Part shown: in pieces, positions 52,164 through 59,814 of the stretch
How the letters are laid out: each line of letters starts with the position of its first letter
How positions within the stretch are numbered: position 1 is the stretch's first letter
Assembly (NCBI GenBank): GCA_016234935.1
Contig: JACRNL010000006.1
Span: forward strand, 1 to 64,000
DNA length: 64,000 nucleotides
Direction: 5' to 3'
From: Deltaproteobacteria bacterium
Lineage (GTDB): Bacteria > Desulfobacterota > GWC2-55-46
Made by a program: the position numbers and the translations under genes
Notes under the pieces: model-generated
The model's database searches: none
Told to the model about the DNA's origin: nothing
Seen by the model: the letters and a program-made list of their open reading frames with translations, nothing else

Positions 52164-52934
52164 CTAAAATTCTCCCGGCAACTTGAAGCCATACTTCTTC
52201 ATTATCACCCTTCCAGCCGGACTGTTCACAAAATCAATGAACGCGGCTGCCTCTTTCCTGTGCCTGCCGGCTTTGATGACCGCGGCAACCTGGTCAATCG
52301 GCTCATGCAGGCCTTCCTCTATCAATACATAGCTTACCTCAGGCACGTCCGCGACTGACAGGGCCACTATGCCGGCATGAGCGTCGCGGGTCTGGACATA
52401 CTGAAGCGCCTGCCTGACGTTTTCACCGTAGACTATTTTCGGTTTGATCCTTTCCCACAGCCCTTTGCTTATCAGCGCCTCCTTTGCGGCGATGCCGTAG
52501 GGGGCGTGGCCGGGGTTGGCTATCGCGATATGCGTTACGGACGGGTCTAACAGGTCTTCAAGCGCATTTACCCTTATGCCGCTCTTTTTGTTGACGGCAA
52601 GGACTATCCTGCCCCTTGCGTAAAGACGCCTTGTATCGGAAAAGACAAGCCCCTTTTTATCAAGTTCGTCCATATACTTCACGTTGGCGGCAAAGAAGAG
52701 GTCAAACGGCGCGCCGTTTTCTATCTGCGACGTTAGTTGCCCGGTCGAGCCCAAAGACAACACGGATTTTATGCCGGTAGCCTCCTCAAAGCTCTGCGCC
52801 ACCTCTTTTAGCGCGAATGACAGGTCTGCCGCGGCTGCTATGGTAAGCCGCGCCTCCTCAGCCCGAAGGTGCGCTGGCAAACAAAAGATTAAACCTGCGA
52901 GAAAAACCGTTAGAGCCGCTAAAAACCGTTTCAT
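52164..52934 (-). CDS. modA: Molybdate ABC transporter substrate-binding protein
   Basis: A 256-residue periplasmic molybdate receptor. The signal peptide spans about 1-24 (RFLAALTVFLAGLIFCLPAH). The ligand-site start is TIAAAADLSFALKEVAQSFE, followed by LSLGSTGQLTSQIENGAPFDL, typical of ModA. AAAGGAG precedes the ATG. No modBC follows within the window; the next gene converges. The mRNA leader carries a terminator hairpin and a structured region that could control expression. Confidence 0.95.
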   Translation of the reverse strand: MKRFLAALTVFLAGLIFCLPAHLRAEEARLTIAAAADLSFALKEVAQSFEEATGIKSVLSLGSTGQLTSQIENGAPFDLFFAANVKYMDELDKKGLVFSDTRRLYARGRIVLAVNKKSGIRVNALEDLLDPSVTHIAIANPGHAPYGIAAKEALISKGLWERIKPKIVYGENVRQALQYVQTRDAHAGIVALSVADVPEVSYVLIEEGLHEPIDQVAAVIKAGRHRKEAAAFIDFVNSPAGRVIMKKYGFKLPGEF

Positions 52935-52987
52935 GTCAGGCTCCTTTTTTTATATATTGCCCGCCGATTTTACATAACGCAAAGCCG

Positions 52988-53017
52988 TAAAAAAAAGCCA
53001 ACCGCGAAAGGTTGGCT
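52988..53017 (-). terminator. Intrinsic terminator in the modA leader
   Basis: Perfect 8-bp stem AGCCAACC / GGTTGGCT with a six-base loop, followed on the minus strand by eight U. It lies 53 bases before the modA ATG, between the promoter side and the gene, so it can only act as an attenuator. Confidence 0.75.
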
Positions 53018-53140
53018 ATGTGACCACGCACATAAAATAACCTCCTTTCCGAACAAGGGAGGCCCGGCCGTTTCCAGCCAAACCCCATCGGCCAGTCCCC
53101 GTGGCGCGACGGCTTTAGGGGGTTAGGCTCGGAGTATAAT
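53018..53140 (-). promoter_or_regulatory. Structured modA leader, candidate molybdenum-cofactor-type riboswitch
   Basis: Read on the minus strand, this region contains stacked helices: CCGTCGCGCCACGG, GGCCG...GGAAACGGCC and CCTCCC...GGAAAGGAGG, then an intrinsic terminator. Its G/C-rich, purine-loop organisation before a molybdate-transport gene fits the known moco RNA motif, which senses the cofactor. I cannot align it reliably by eye, so the family name is tentative. A plain attenuator is the alternative. Confidence 0.5.
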
Positions 53141-53186
53141 TGCGAGGCCATGTTGCGTGAACTTTTAAATGAAGTCAAGAAAAAAG

Positions 53187-53371
53187 GTGCTGCGCACGGC
53201 TAAAGCCTGAATGCAACCCTTTTAGCTTTGCTCACCGCAGGTGTGCTGCGCACGGCTAAAGCCTGAATGCAACCCCTTTAGCTTTGCTCACCGCAGGTGT
53301 GCTGCGCACGGCTAAAGCCTGAATGCAACCCCTTTAGCTTTGCCACGCCGCAGGCTACCCAAAAACTTTAA
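53187..53371. repeat. Family C dispersed element, copy 4 (three tandem 56-bp units)
   Basis: Units begin with GTGCTGCGCACGGCTAAAG at 53187, 53243 and 53299, an exact 56-base period. Each has TGCAACCC in the middle and CACCGCAGGT or its variant at the end. The array ends with ACCCAAAAACTTTAAT, the shared terminus. There are no variable spacers, so it is not a CRISPR. Confidence 0.85.
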
Positions 53372-53529
53372 TGTCTTTATATACAAAAATAAGACGCGAA
53401 AAACCGCTTCCGTTTCCTTCTGACGCAAAATATTTGACATTAAATTAATAAAATATGGAATCCTCTGAAACTGTGCTAAAATTCCGCATACCGGCAGCGG
53501 CGCGCCCTCGTGCGCCCGGGAGGACTTTT

Positions 53530-54963
53530 ATGAGACTTGAATTCATCGGCGGCGCTTCCACGGTCACCGGCTCGTGCTTCAATTTAAGGGTCAACAATCT
53601 CAACTTCCTCGTTGATTGCGGCATGCATCAGGGTAACGGCGGCGAGTCCGAGACCCTTGACCGCAAGGCATTTCCCTTTGACCCGGCCAAAATAGACTTT
53701 GTCTTTGTAACGCACGCGCACATGGACCACTCCGGCATGCTGCCGCGCCTTAAGCGCGAAGGCTTCAAAGGGAAGATATTCACCACCCAGGCCACCAAAG
53801 ACCTCCTCAAGCCCATGCTCGTGGACTCCGCCAGGATACAGCAAAGCGACGCCGACTGGCAGACGCGGAAGGCCGCCAGGGCGGGCCTGCCGCCGATAGA
53901 GCCGCTCTACACGGAAGCCGACGTCGCGGCTGTCCTGCCCATGTTCGAGCAGCGGGATTACGCGAAGCTCTACCACCTCGGAAGCGGCGTAAAATACAGG
54001 TTTATTGACGCCGGACACATCCTCGGCTCCGCCACCCTTGAGCTGTGGTTTCAGGACAGCGAGAGGGAGAAAAAAATAGTCTTCTCCGGCGACATCGGCA
54101 AAAAAGGCAACCCCATACTTAAAGACCCGTCCATGCCGGACGAGGCGGACTACGTCGTGATGGAATCCACCTACGGCAACAGGCTCCACAGGCCGCTGAG
54201 GCAGTCCGTTGACGAGCTTGCCTCCGCGATAAAGACCACCTTCAAGCGCGGCGGCAACGTCTACATCCCCACCTTCGCGCTCGGCAGGACGCAGGACATC
54301 CTCTATATCCTGAACGGCCTCGCAGCCGAAGGCAGGCTTTTCAATATCAACGTGCATCTGGACAGCCCGCTTGCGGAGGAGGCCACCAAAATATACCTCG
54401 CCCACCCGGAATGCTTTGACGAGGAGGCGAAAAAACTCTTCGAGGCCGCCGGCAGGAACGGCGCGCCTGATAAAGGAAAGAGCATGTTCAGCAGCATGAA
54501 GACCGGGGCATTGAAACTTCACTTCACGCATACCGTGGACGAGTCCATGCTCCTGAACCGCCTGAAGTCAGGGCATATCATAATGGCCGGAAGCGGCATG
54601 TGCGAGGGCGGCAGGATAAAGCACCACCTGAAGCACAACCTCTGGAGACGCGAGTGCAGCGTTGTTTTCGTGGGCTTTCAGGCAAGAGGCACCCTTGGAA
54701 GAAGGATAGTGGACGGGGCCAAGACCGTCAGCATCCTTGGCGAGGAGATAGCCGTCCGGGCGCAGATACACACCATAAACGGCTTCTCTGCGCACGCCGA
54801 CCGGCATGAGCTGTTTGAATGGCTGACCGCCCTCAGCAATTCCCCGAAGGTCTTTCTCGTCCACGGAGAGGAAGAGGCCGCCGAGTCCTTAGGCAAGTTC
54901 ATTCAGGAAAAGACAGGCCTTGAGACGCACAGGCCCAGGGATGGAGAAGTAGTTGAATTGTAA
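53530..54963 (+). CDS. Metallo-beta-lactamase/beta-CASP nuclease (RNA-processing type)
   Basis: A 477-residue nuclease of the MBL family, close to archaeal-type CPSF/RNase beta-CASP proteins of bacteria. The zinc motif is THAHMDHSG (His62, His64, Asp66, His67); further ligands are GHILGSATLE, FSGDIGKKG and GFSAHADRHE. The beta-CASP domain includes IPTFALGRTQDILYIL. The probable role is RNA 3' processing or degradation. GGGAGGA precedes the ATG at 53530; a longer frame to 53455 is not family-like. It is likely monocistronic. Confidence 0.93.
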   Translation: MRLEFIGGASTVTGSCFNLRVNNLNFLVDCGMHQGNGGESETLDRKAFPFDPAKIDFVFVTHAHMDHSGMLPRLKREGFKGKIFTTQATKDLLKPMLVDSARIQQSDADWQTRKAARAGLPPIEPLYTEADVAAVLPMFEQRDYAKLYHLGSGVKYRFIDAGHILGSATLELWFQDSEREKKIVFSGDIGKKGNPILKDPSMPDEADYVVMESTYGNRLHRPLRQSVDELASAIKTTFKRGGNVYIPTFALGRTQDILYILNGLAAEGRLFNINVHLDSPLAEEATKIYLAHPECFDEEAKKLFEAAGRNGAPDKGKSMFSSMKTGALKLHFTHTVDESMLLNRLKSGHIIMAGSGMCEGGRIKHHLKHNLWRRECSVVFVGFQARGTLGRRIVDGAKTVSILGEEIAVRAQIHTINGFSAHADRHELFEWLTALSNSPKVFLVHGEEEAAESLGKFIQEKTGLETHRPRDGEVVEL

Positions 54964-55000
54964 ATATTTTTTTGATAAGTTTAAGTTGTCGCTTCTTTAT

Positions 55001-55021
55001 CCCTCCTTTGGAAAAGGAGGG
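55001..55021. other. Hairpin ahead of the chemosensory operon
   Basis: CCCTCCTTTGGAAAAGGAGGG, a 7-bp near-perfect stem, followed by TAGGGAGGATT. It lies 28 bases before the first cheW start and may terminate the nuclease gene transcript. Confidence 0.4.
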
Positions 55022-55048
55022 TAGGGAGGATTTGAACTATTAGAGAGC

Positions 55049-55567
55049 ATGACTAATAAAGAACATGACCTTGACTGCATAGTCGCCTTTACCATTGACG
55101 GGCAGCGGTTCGCATTGCCGCTGCCGTCGGTCCTGCGCGTGATCCCCGTTGTCGAGATAACGCCGCTGCCAAATGCCCCCGCCGTCATCATGGGCATGGT
55201 GAACATCCACGGCACGGTCATACCCGTGGCGGACATGAGGAAACGCATGGGCATGGCGCCGCGCGGGCAATTGCTCGGCGACAAGTTCATCATCGTGAAA
55301 ACACCGGCACGGACCCTCGCCCTCACGGCGGACGAGGTTGAACCTCCTCAGGAGATTGAACCTCCTCAGGAGGCCGCCGGAGCCGCGCAAGGCCGTGGAA
55401 GATTTATTGCCGCCGGCGAAGTGGCCCCGGGCTTAAAGCATATAAAAGGCGTGGCAGCGCTCACGGACGGCCTTACGCTTATCCACGACATAGACGGCTT
55501 TCTCTCCATTGAAGAGGAACAGACACTTGACAACGCCATAAAACAAACCGGCAACCAGGGCGACTAA
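55049..55567 (+). CDS. CheW-type adaptor (WspB-like)
   Basis: Couples the chemoreceptor to the kinase; 172 residues with SH3-like CheW folds. Motifs are VAFTIDGQRFALPLPSVLRV, MGMVNIHGTVIPVADMRK and LIHDIDGFLSIEEE. A family A insertion is read VEPPQEIEPPQEAA (97-110), between two conserved strands. It is the first gene of a seven-gene chemosensory operon and probably the adaptor analogous to WspB. Confidence 0.9.
   Translation: MTNKEHDLDCIVAFTIDGQRFALPLPSVLRVIPVVEITPLPNAPAVIMGMVNIHGTVIPVADMRKRMGMAPRGQLLGDKFIIVKTPARTLALTADEVEPPQEIEPPQEAAGAAQGRGRFIAAGEVAPGLKHIKGVAALTDGLTLIHDIDGFLSIEEEQTLDNAIKQTGNQGD
55334..55373. repeat. Variant family A palindrome (CCTCC form), in frame in cheW
   Basis: Two copies of GAGGTTGAACCTCCTCAG-type sequence in tandem. 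Read as E-V-E-P-P-Q-E-I-E-P-P-Q-E-A, in the usual phase, between the CheW core strands. Confidence 0.8.
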
Positions 55568-55600
55568 AGCCCAAAGCCCAAAGCCCAAAGACGGACTCAG

Positions 55601-57073
55601 ATGGCTAACGTGCTTTCAAAAGAGACCCTTGAGGAGACGGCAAGGCTCATCACCTCGCTGATGGGGCTCTATTTTCCCGAAGACCGCCTGACTGACCTTG
55701 AGCGGGGGCTTGCAAGCGCATCAAGAGAGCTGGGCTTCGCTGACATTGCAAACTTCATCAAGTGGCTGAAATCCTCTCCCATGACAAAGGAGAGCTTAGA
55801 GATAATGGCCAGCCACCTTACCGTGGGAGAGACCTACTTCTTCCGCGAGAAGGACACGCTCAGCGCCGTCGAAACGCGCATATTGCCGGAGATCATCAAA
55901 TCGAAACGAACCGGCGAAAAGAGGCTCCGAATCTGGAGCGCGGGCTGTTCGACAGGGGAAGAACCTTACACCATAGCCATAATCCTTCACAGGCTGATAA
56001 GCGACATAACGGACTGGAACATCACCATACTTGCCACAGACATAAACCCGATGTCTTTGAAAAAGGCGCGCAGGGGCGTCTACGGCGAGTGGTCTTTCCG
56101 CAACTCCCCTGAGTGGCTGAAAAGCAGTTACTTCAAGCGCGCCGCCGACAACGGCTACGAGATAGCCCCATTCATAAAGAACATGGTGACCTTTGAATAC
56201 CTGAACCTCGCAGATGACGTCTACCCTTCGCTGCTCAGCAACACCAATGCGATGGACATTATATTTTGCAGAAACGTGCTCATGTATTTCCGGCCAGACC
56301 TTTCAAGGAAGGTCGTAACGGCCTTTTACAACTCCCTTATGGAGAAAGGTTTCCTGCTCGTAAGCCCCTGCGAGACGCTTACGTCCATAACGACGCTGTT
56401 TGCAATGGAAAACCACCAGAACGCCACGCTCTACCGCAAGGACAGCGATGCAGGGGCAGGTTCTAAGCCTGCCCTATACGCAAACCGCTTCGATTCAAAG
56501 GCCATTCCGGCGGCGCCGGCGCCGCAAGCCGCGCCAATGCCGAAGCAGACCGCGATTAAAAGGCCTTCGCCTTTGCGCCCTGCGGAGGACGATTACGCAT
56601 TTGCCCTCAGGATGTTCAATGATGGACGATTCAAAGAGGCCGCCAAGCGGCTTGAAGAAAGCCTCGGCGGCGGCGCCGATGCCCGATCGGCCATACTTCT
56701 TGCCAGGATACGCGCGAACGCAGGGGAGCTGGAGGATGCGCTTAAATGGTGCGAAAAGGCCGTGGCCGCAAACAGGCTTGACCCCTATTGCCATTATCTG
56801 AGGGCCACCATACTCCAGGAGGAGGGCCGCCTCCAAGATGCCGTGGAAGAGCTCAAGCGCGCGCTTTACCTCGACCACGGGTTCGTCCTCGCCTACTTTG
56901 TTTTGGGCAGCATTTTTTTAAAACTCGGCGATGAGCAGGCCGGCGCCAGGAACCTTAAAAACGCCCTTGAAATACTATCCGCCTTTTCGCCTGACGCAAT
57001 AATTCCGGAATCAGAGGGCATCACCGCGGGAAGGCTTGTCGAGATAATATCATCCATGGCTAAGATGCAATAG
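55601..57073 (+). CDS. CheR methyltransferase with C-terminal TPR (WspC-like)
   Basis: Methylates receptor glutamates; 490 residues. The CheR core (1-275) has the SAM motif IWSAGCSTGEEPYTIAI, ATDINPMSLKKARRG and IIFCRNVLMYF. A linker (275-320) carries a family B palindrome read AGAGSKPAL and a Pro/Ala tract. The TPR domain (325-470) has repeats such as ALRMFNDGRFKEAAKRLEES and YCHYLRATILQEEGRLQDAV. CheR with TPR is the WspC/FrzF-like form and targets a specific receptor without a pentapeptide tether. It lies second in the operon. Confidence 0.92.
   Translation: MANVLSKETLEETARLITSLMGLYFPEDRLTDLERGLASASRELGFADIANFIKWLKSSPMTKESLEIMASHLTVGETYFFREKDTLSAVETRILPEIIKSKRTGEKRLRIWSAGCSTGEEPYTIAIILHRLISDITDWNITILATDINPMSLKKARRGVYGEWSFRNSPEWLKSSYFKRAADNGYEIAPFIKNMVTFEYLNLADDVYPSLLSNTNAMDIIFCRNVLMYFRPDLSRKVVTAFYNSLMEKGFLLVSPCETLTSITTLFAMENHQNATLYRKDSDAGAGSKPALYANRFDSKAIPAAPAPQAAPMPKQTAIKRPSPLRPAEDDYAFALRMFNDGRFKEAAKRLEESLGGGADARSAILLARIRANAGELEDALKWCEKAVAANRLDPYCHYLRATILQEEGRLQDAVEELKRALYLDHGFVLAYFVLGSIFLKLGDEQAGARNLKNALEILSAFSPDAIIPESEGITAGRLVEIISSMAKMQ
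56450..56475. repeat. Family B palindrome, in frame in cheR
   Basis: Arms GGGCAGGTTC / AGCCTGCCC in GCAGGGGCAGGTTCTAAGCC then TGCCCT. Read as A-G-A-G-S-K-P-A-L in the linker between the methyltransferase and TPR domains. Confidence 0.75.
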
Positions 57074-57088
57074 CTAAAAGAAGGCAAT

Positions 57089-57127
57089 GGGGTGACCCCC
57101 TTCAGGGGGGTGACCCCCCTCAGGGGG
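57089..57127. repeat. Family A palindrome at the ribosome-binding site of the second cheW
   Basis: GGGGTGACCCCC, TTCAGGGGGG and TGACCCCCCTCAGGGGG. The last run, AGGGGG, lies four bases before the ATG of the next gene and is the only purine-rich sequence that can serve as its Shine-Dalgarno. The element thus supplies, and could mask, the initiation region. Confidence 0.8.
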
Positions 57128-57131
57128 CGGC

Positions 57132-57776
57132 ATGAACCGCAGGGACGATAAAAAAACAGACGCCGGGGAAGCGGCCGCTGCCGCTGCCATCGATTGGCAC
57201 GAGGTAAAGCGGCGCGTCAAGGCCACAGGAGACGCCCTCGCCCGTCACGAAGTTACCGATGAGGAGCGTAAAAAAACCCTGAAGGAGCGGACGCTGCGGC
57301 TTGCCGCGCCGGAAGCCGCCCCGGAAACGGGCGCATGGATCGACACCGTCGAATTCGTCCTCGCGTATGAAAGATACGCGGTGGAATCGCGCTTCGTGCG
57401 CGAGATCTGTCCTATGCACGAGCTGACGCCGGTGCCATGCACACCTGCGTTCGTCCTTGGCATAGTAAACGTCAGAGGGCAGATACTCTCGGTCATTGAC
57501 ATCAAGAAGTTCTTCGCTCTCCCTGAAAGGGGGATAACCGATTTGAACAAAGTCATTATCCTCACCCGCGCGGACATGACTTTCGGCGTCATCGCTGACG
57601 CCGTCGTCGGCGTAAAACGGGTGAAGGACGCCGACATAGAGGCCGCGCTGCCGACCCTGACGGGCATACGCGCGGAGTATCTAAGGGGGGTCACCAAGGA
57701 ACGCCTCGTGATCATAGACGCGGAGAAACTTTTAACGGACAAGGACATTATCGTCAAGCAAAGCATTGAAGCATGA
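57132..57776 (+). CDS. CheW-type adaptor with N-terminal extension (WspD-like)
   Basis: A 214-residue CheW with an extra 60-residue charged N-terminus (KKTDAGEAAAAAAIDWHEVK, then a Glu/Arg-rich helix) before the core. The core includes VEFVLAYERYAVESRFVRE, LGIVNVRGQILSVIDIKKFF and YLRGVTKERLVIIDAEKLL. WspD is likewise an extended CheW next to CheR-TPR and is required for signalling. Its ATG depends on a family A palindrome for a Shine-Dalgarno sequence. It lies third in the operon. Confidence 0.92.
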   Translation: MNRRDDKKTDAGEAAAAAAIDWHEVKRRVKATGDALARHEVTDEERKKTLKERTLRLAAPEAAPETGAWIDTVEFVLAYERYAVESRFVREICPMHELTPVPCTPAFVLGIVNVRGQILSVIDIKKFFALPERGITDLNKVIILTRADMTFGVIADAVVGVKRVKDADIEAALPTLTGIRAEYLRGVTKERLVIIDAEKLLTDKDIIVKQSIEA

Positions 57777-57807
57777 CGCAGGCACATATAAAACAGGAAG
57801 AACCGGC

Positions 57808-57930
57808 AGGCTGCTCAAAAAGCCCCAGCTACTATGCGACGAGGAGCGAAGAATGCAGGCGTATTGTTGAATACGCCGTAATGATGAGCGACGAAGGCAA
57901 CGACGTAGATGGGGCTTTTTCAGCAGCCTG
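57808..57930. repeat. Family D dispersed element, copy 5
   Basis: Begins AGGCTGCTCAAAAAGCCCCA and ends GGGGCTTTTTCAGCAGCCTG, with core CGACGAGGAGCGAAGAA. It separates cheW from the MCP gene inside the operon, ending 30 bases before the MCP start and close to its GGAGGG ribosome-binding site. Confidence 0.85.
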
Positions 57931-57960
57931 CTCAAAACAGATAAAACAGGAGGGACTCCC

Positions 57961-59598
57961 ATGCAATGGTTCATAAACCTGCCGACGCGCATTAAATTTT
58001 TTCTCGGCTTCGGCGCAGTCATCGCGCTTCTGATCATTATCGTGATAATCGCCGGCAACGGCATCTCGGTCATCCAGCAGTCGCAAAAGAATTTATACAA
58101 CTCCGAATTCGCAAATACCGTTGACGTGCTGACTGTAAAATCCAACATAAACGACATGAGGGTTTACCTCCTCATGATGATGTCGGCGAAAACAAAGGAA
58201 GAGAAGGCGCGGCAGCACAAGCTCGTCGAGGAGAGTTCCGGCAGGCTCGCCAAGACCATGGAAACGCTCCTGGACAGGAACAGGCATGAACAACAGGCGC
58301 TCTCAAGGCTTGAAGAGCTTGGCGACATAAGTCTCGCCTTCAAGGAGACCAGAGAAACCAGGCTCATCCCCCTCATCTACGCGGGAAAGATAGACGAGGC
58401 AAAAAAAATAGCCCTCGGCGTCCAGAACGAGCGCTACGAAAAGATGCGCTCGATCATAATGTCCATTGGAAAAGATGCCCAGAAAGAAGCCGCCTCGCGC
58501 ATGGCTGAATCGGACGAGAGCGCCAGGCGGTCGGTCAGGCTTTTCATCATAATCGGCGCTATTGCCGTCGTCATCAGCTTCTTCATAGCCGCCCTCTCCA
58601 ACCGGATAATCGCGCAGCCTTTGAAGGAAATAGCGGGCTTTGCTGAAAAGATCACCGCCGGCGACCTCACCATCAGGATGCCCGCCGCCGACAGGCAGGA
58701 CGAGGTCGGCCTGCTGATGAAGATGTTCGCGACCATGGTAGACAGGCTGCGCAAGGAAACGCGCGACATCACCGAGGCCGTGAACGTCCTTGCCTCCTCG
58801 TCCAACGAGATAGCCGCGACGTCGTCGCAGCTTGCTTCAGGGACCCAGGAGACGGCCGTGGCCGTGGCCGAGACCACCACCACGGTGGAGGAGATAAAGC
58901 AGACGGCCAATGCCTCGACGCAGAAGGCCCGCCATGTGTCCGATCTCGCGCAAAACGCCTCGCACGTCTCGCAAAGCGGCGCCATCCTCGTTAACGAGAC
59001 GATAGACGGGATAAACCGGATCCGGGAACAGATGGAATACATCGCGGAGACTATCGTAAAACTTTCCGAGCACAACCAGGCCGTAAGCGAGATAATAGCG
59101 GCGGTAGACGACCTCGCGGAACAGTCCAACCTCCTTGCCGTCAACGCGTCCATAGAGGCCGCCAAGGCCGGGGAGCATGGCAAGGGGTTCGGCGTCGTGG
59201 CGCAGGAGATAAAGAGCCTCGCGGAGCAGTCCAAGCAGTCCACGAAACAGGTGCGCACAATCCTCAATGACATTCAGAAGGCCAGCTCCGCCGCGGTCAT
59301 GGCCACTGAAAAGGGGTCCAAAGCGGTTGAGGCGACCGTGAAGCAATCGGCTCAAACGGGCGAGGCCATACGCACCATCTCAAAGGCCATAGAAGACGCC
59401 ACTCAGGCCGTTATGCAGATAGCCGCATCAAACCAGGAGCAGCTCGTCGGCATGGACCAGGTGGCAGGGGCCATGATCAGCATAAAGCAGGCCTCGTCTC
59501 AGAACGCCGCAAGCACCAGACAGGTGGAGATAACCGTCAAGGGTCTGCAGGAACTCGGCCAAAAGCTCAAGGACATGGTAGGCCACTACCGGCTGTAA
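57961..59598 (+). CDS. Methyl-accepting chemotaxis protein (WspA-like)
   Basis: A 545-residue receptor. Helix TM1 (13-35, FFLGFGAVIALLIIIVIIAG), a periplasmic four-helix-bundle sensor, helix TM2 (about 190-213), a HAMP domain and the cytoplasmic coiled coil. The signalling tip is conserved (NLLAVNASIEAAKAGEHGKGF). The C-terminus GHYRL lacks a CheR-binding pentapeptide, consistent with a dedicated CheR. AGGAGGG precedes the ATG. The last codons of the gene start a six-copy tandem array that runs to the cheA start. Confidence 0.95.
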   Translation: MQWFINLPTRIKFFLGFGAVIALLIIIVIIAGNGISVIQQSQKNLYNSEFANTVDVLTVKSNINDMRVYLLMMMSAKTKEEKARQHKLVEESSGRLAKTMETLLDRNRHEQQALSRLEELGDISLAFKETRETRLIPLIYAGKIDEAKKIALGVQNERYEKMRSIIMSIGKDAQKEAASRMAESDESARRSVRLFIIIGAIAVVISFFIAALSNRIIAQPLKEIAGFAEKITAGDLTIRMPAADRQDEVGLLMKMFATMVDRLRKETRDITEAVNVLASSSNEIAATSSQLASGTQETAVAVAETTTTVEEIKQTANASTQKARHVSDLAQNASHVSQSGAILVNETIDGINRIREQMEYIAETIVKLSEHNQAVSEIIAAVDDLAEQSNLLAVNASIEAAKAGEHGKGFGVVAQEIKSLAEQSKQSTKQVRTILNDIQKASSAAVMATEKGSKAVEATVKQSAQTGEAIRTISKAIEDATQAVMQIAASNQEQLVGMDQVAGAMISIKQASSQNAASTRQVEITVKGLQELGQKLKDMVGHYRL

Positions 59599-59814
59599 AA
59601 GGTCATTTGAAGGACATGGCAGGCCACTACCGGCTGTAAAAGGTCATTTGAAGGCCATGGCAGGCCATTACCGGCTGTAAAAGGTCATTTGAAGGGCATG
59701 GCAGGCCACTACCGGCTGTAAAAGGTCATTTGAAGGGCATGGCAGGCCACTACCGGCTGTAAAAGGTCATTTGAAGGGCATGGCAGGCCACTACTATCTG
59801 TAAAAGGTCATTTG
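59569..59814. repeat. Tandem 41-bp x 6 array of the mcp 3' end, up to the cheA start
   Basis: Six units starting at 59569, 59610, 59651, 59692, 59733 and 59774, each exactly 41 bases. Unit 1 encodes KDMVGHYRL and the TAA stop; later units repeat this with a few changes. Each unit also carries TAAAAGGTCATTTG, of which the last copy directly precedes the cheA ATG and offers AAAAGG as its ribosome-binding site. Confidence 0.95.

Noticed and set aside
52975-53020. c-di-GMP riboswitch on the plus strand, suggested by ACGCAAAGCC
   Set aside because: The other conserved GEMM elements are missing and no gene follows in that sense; the minus-strand terminator and leader explain the region better.
53187-53371. 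CRISPR array
   Set aside because: The 56-bp units are contiguous and identical throughout with no variable spacers, and no cas genes are present. The same applies to the 41-bp arrays at 24781 and 59569.
53584-54531. Minus-strand frame of 315 codons
   Set aside because: It is antisense to the beta-CASP nuclease with its complete zinc motifs; no independent support.
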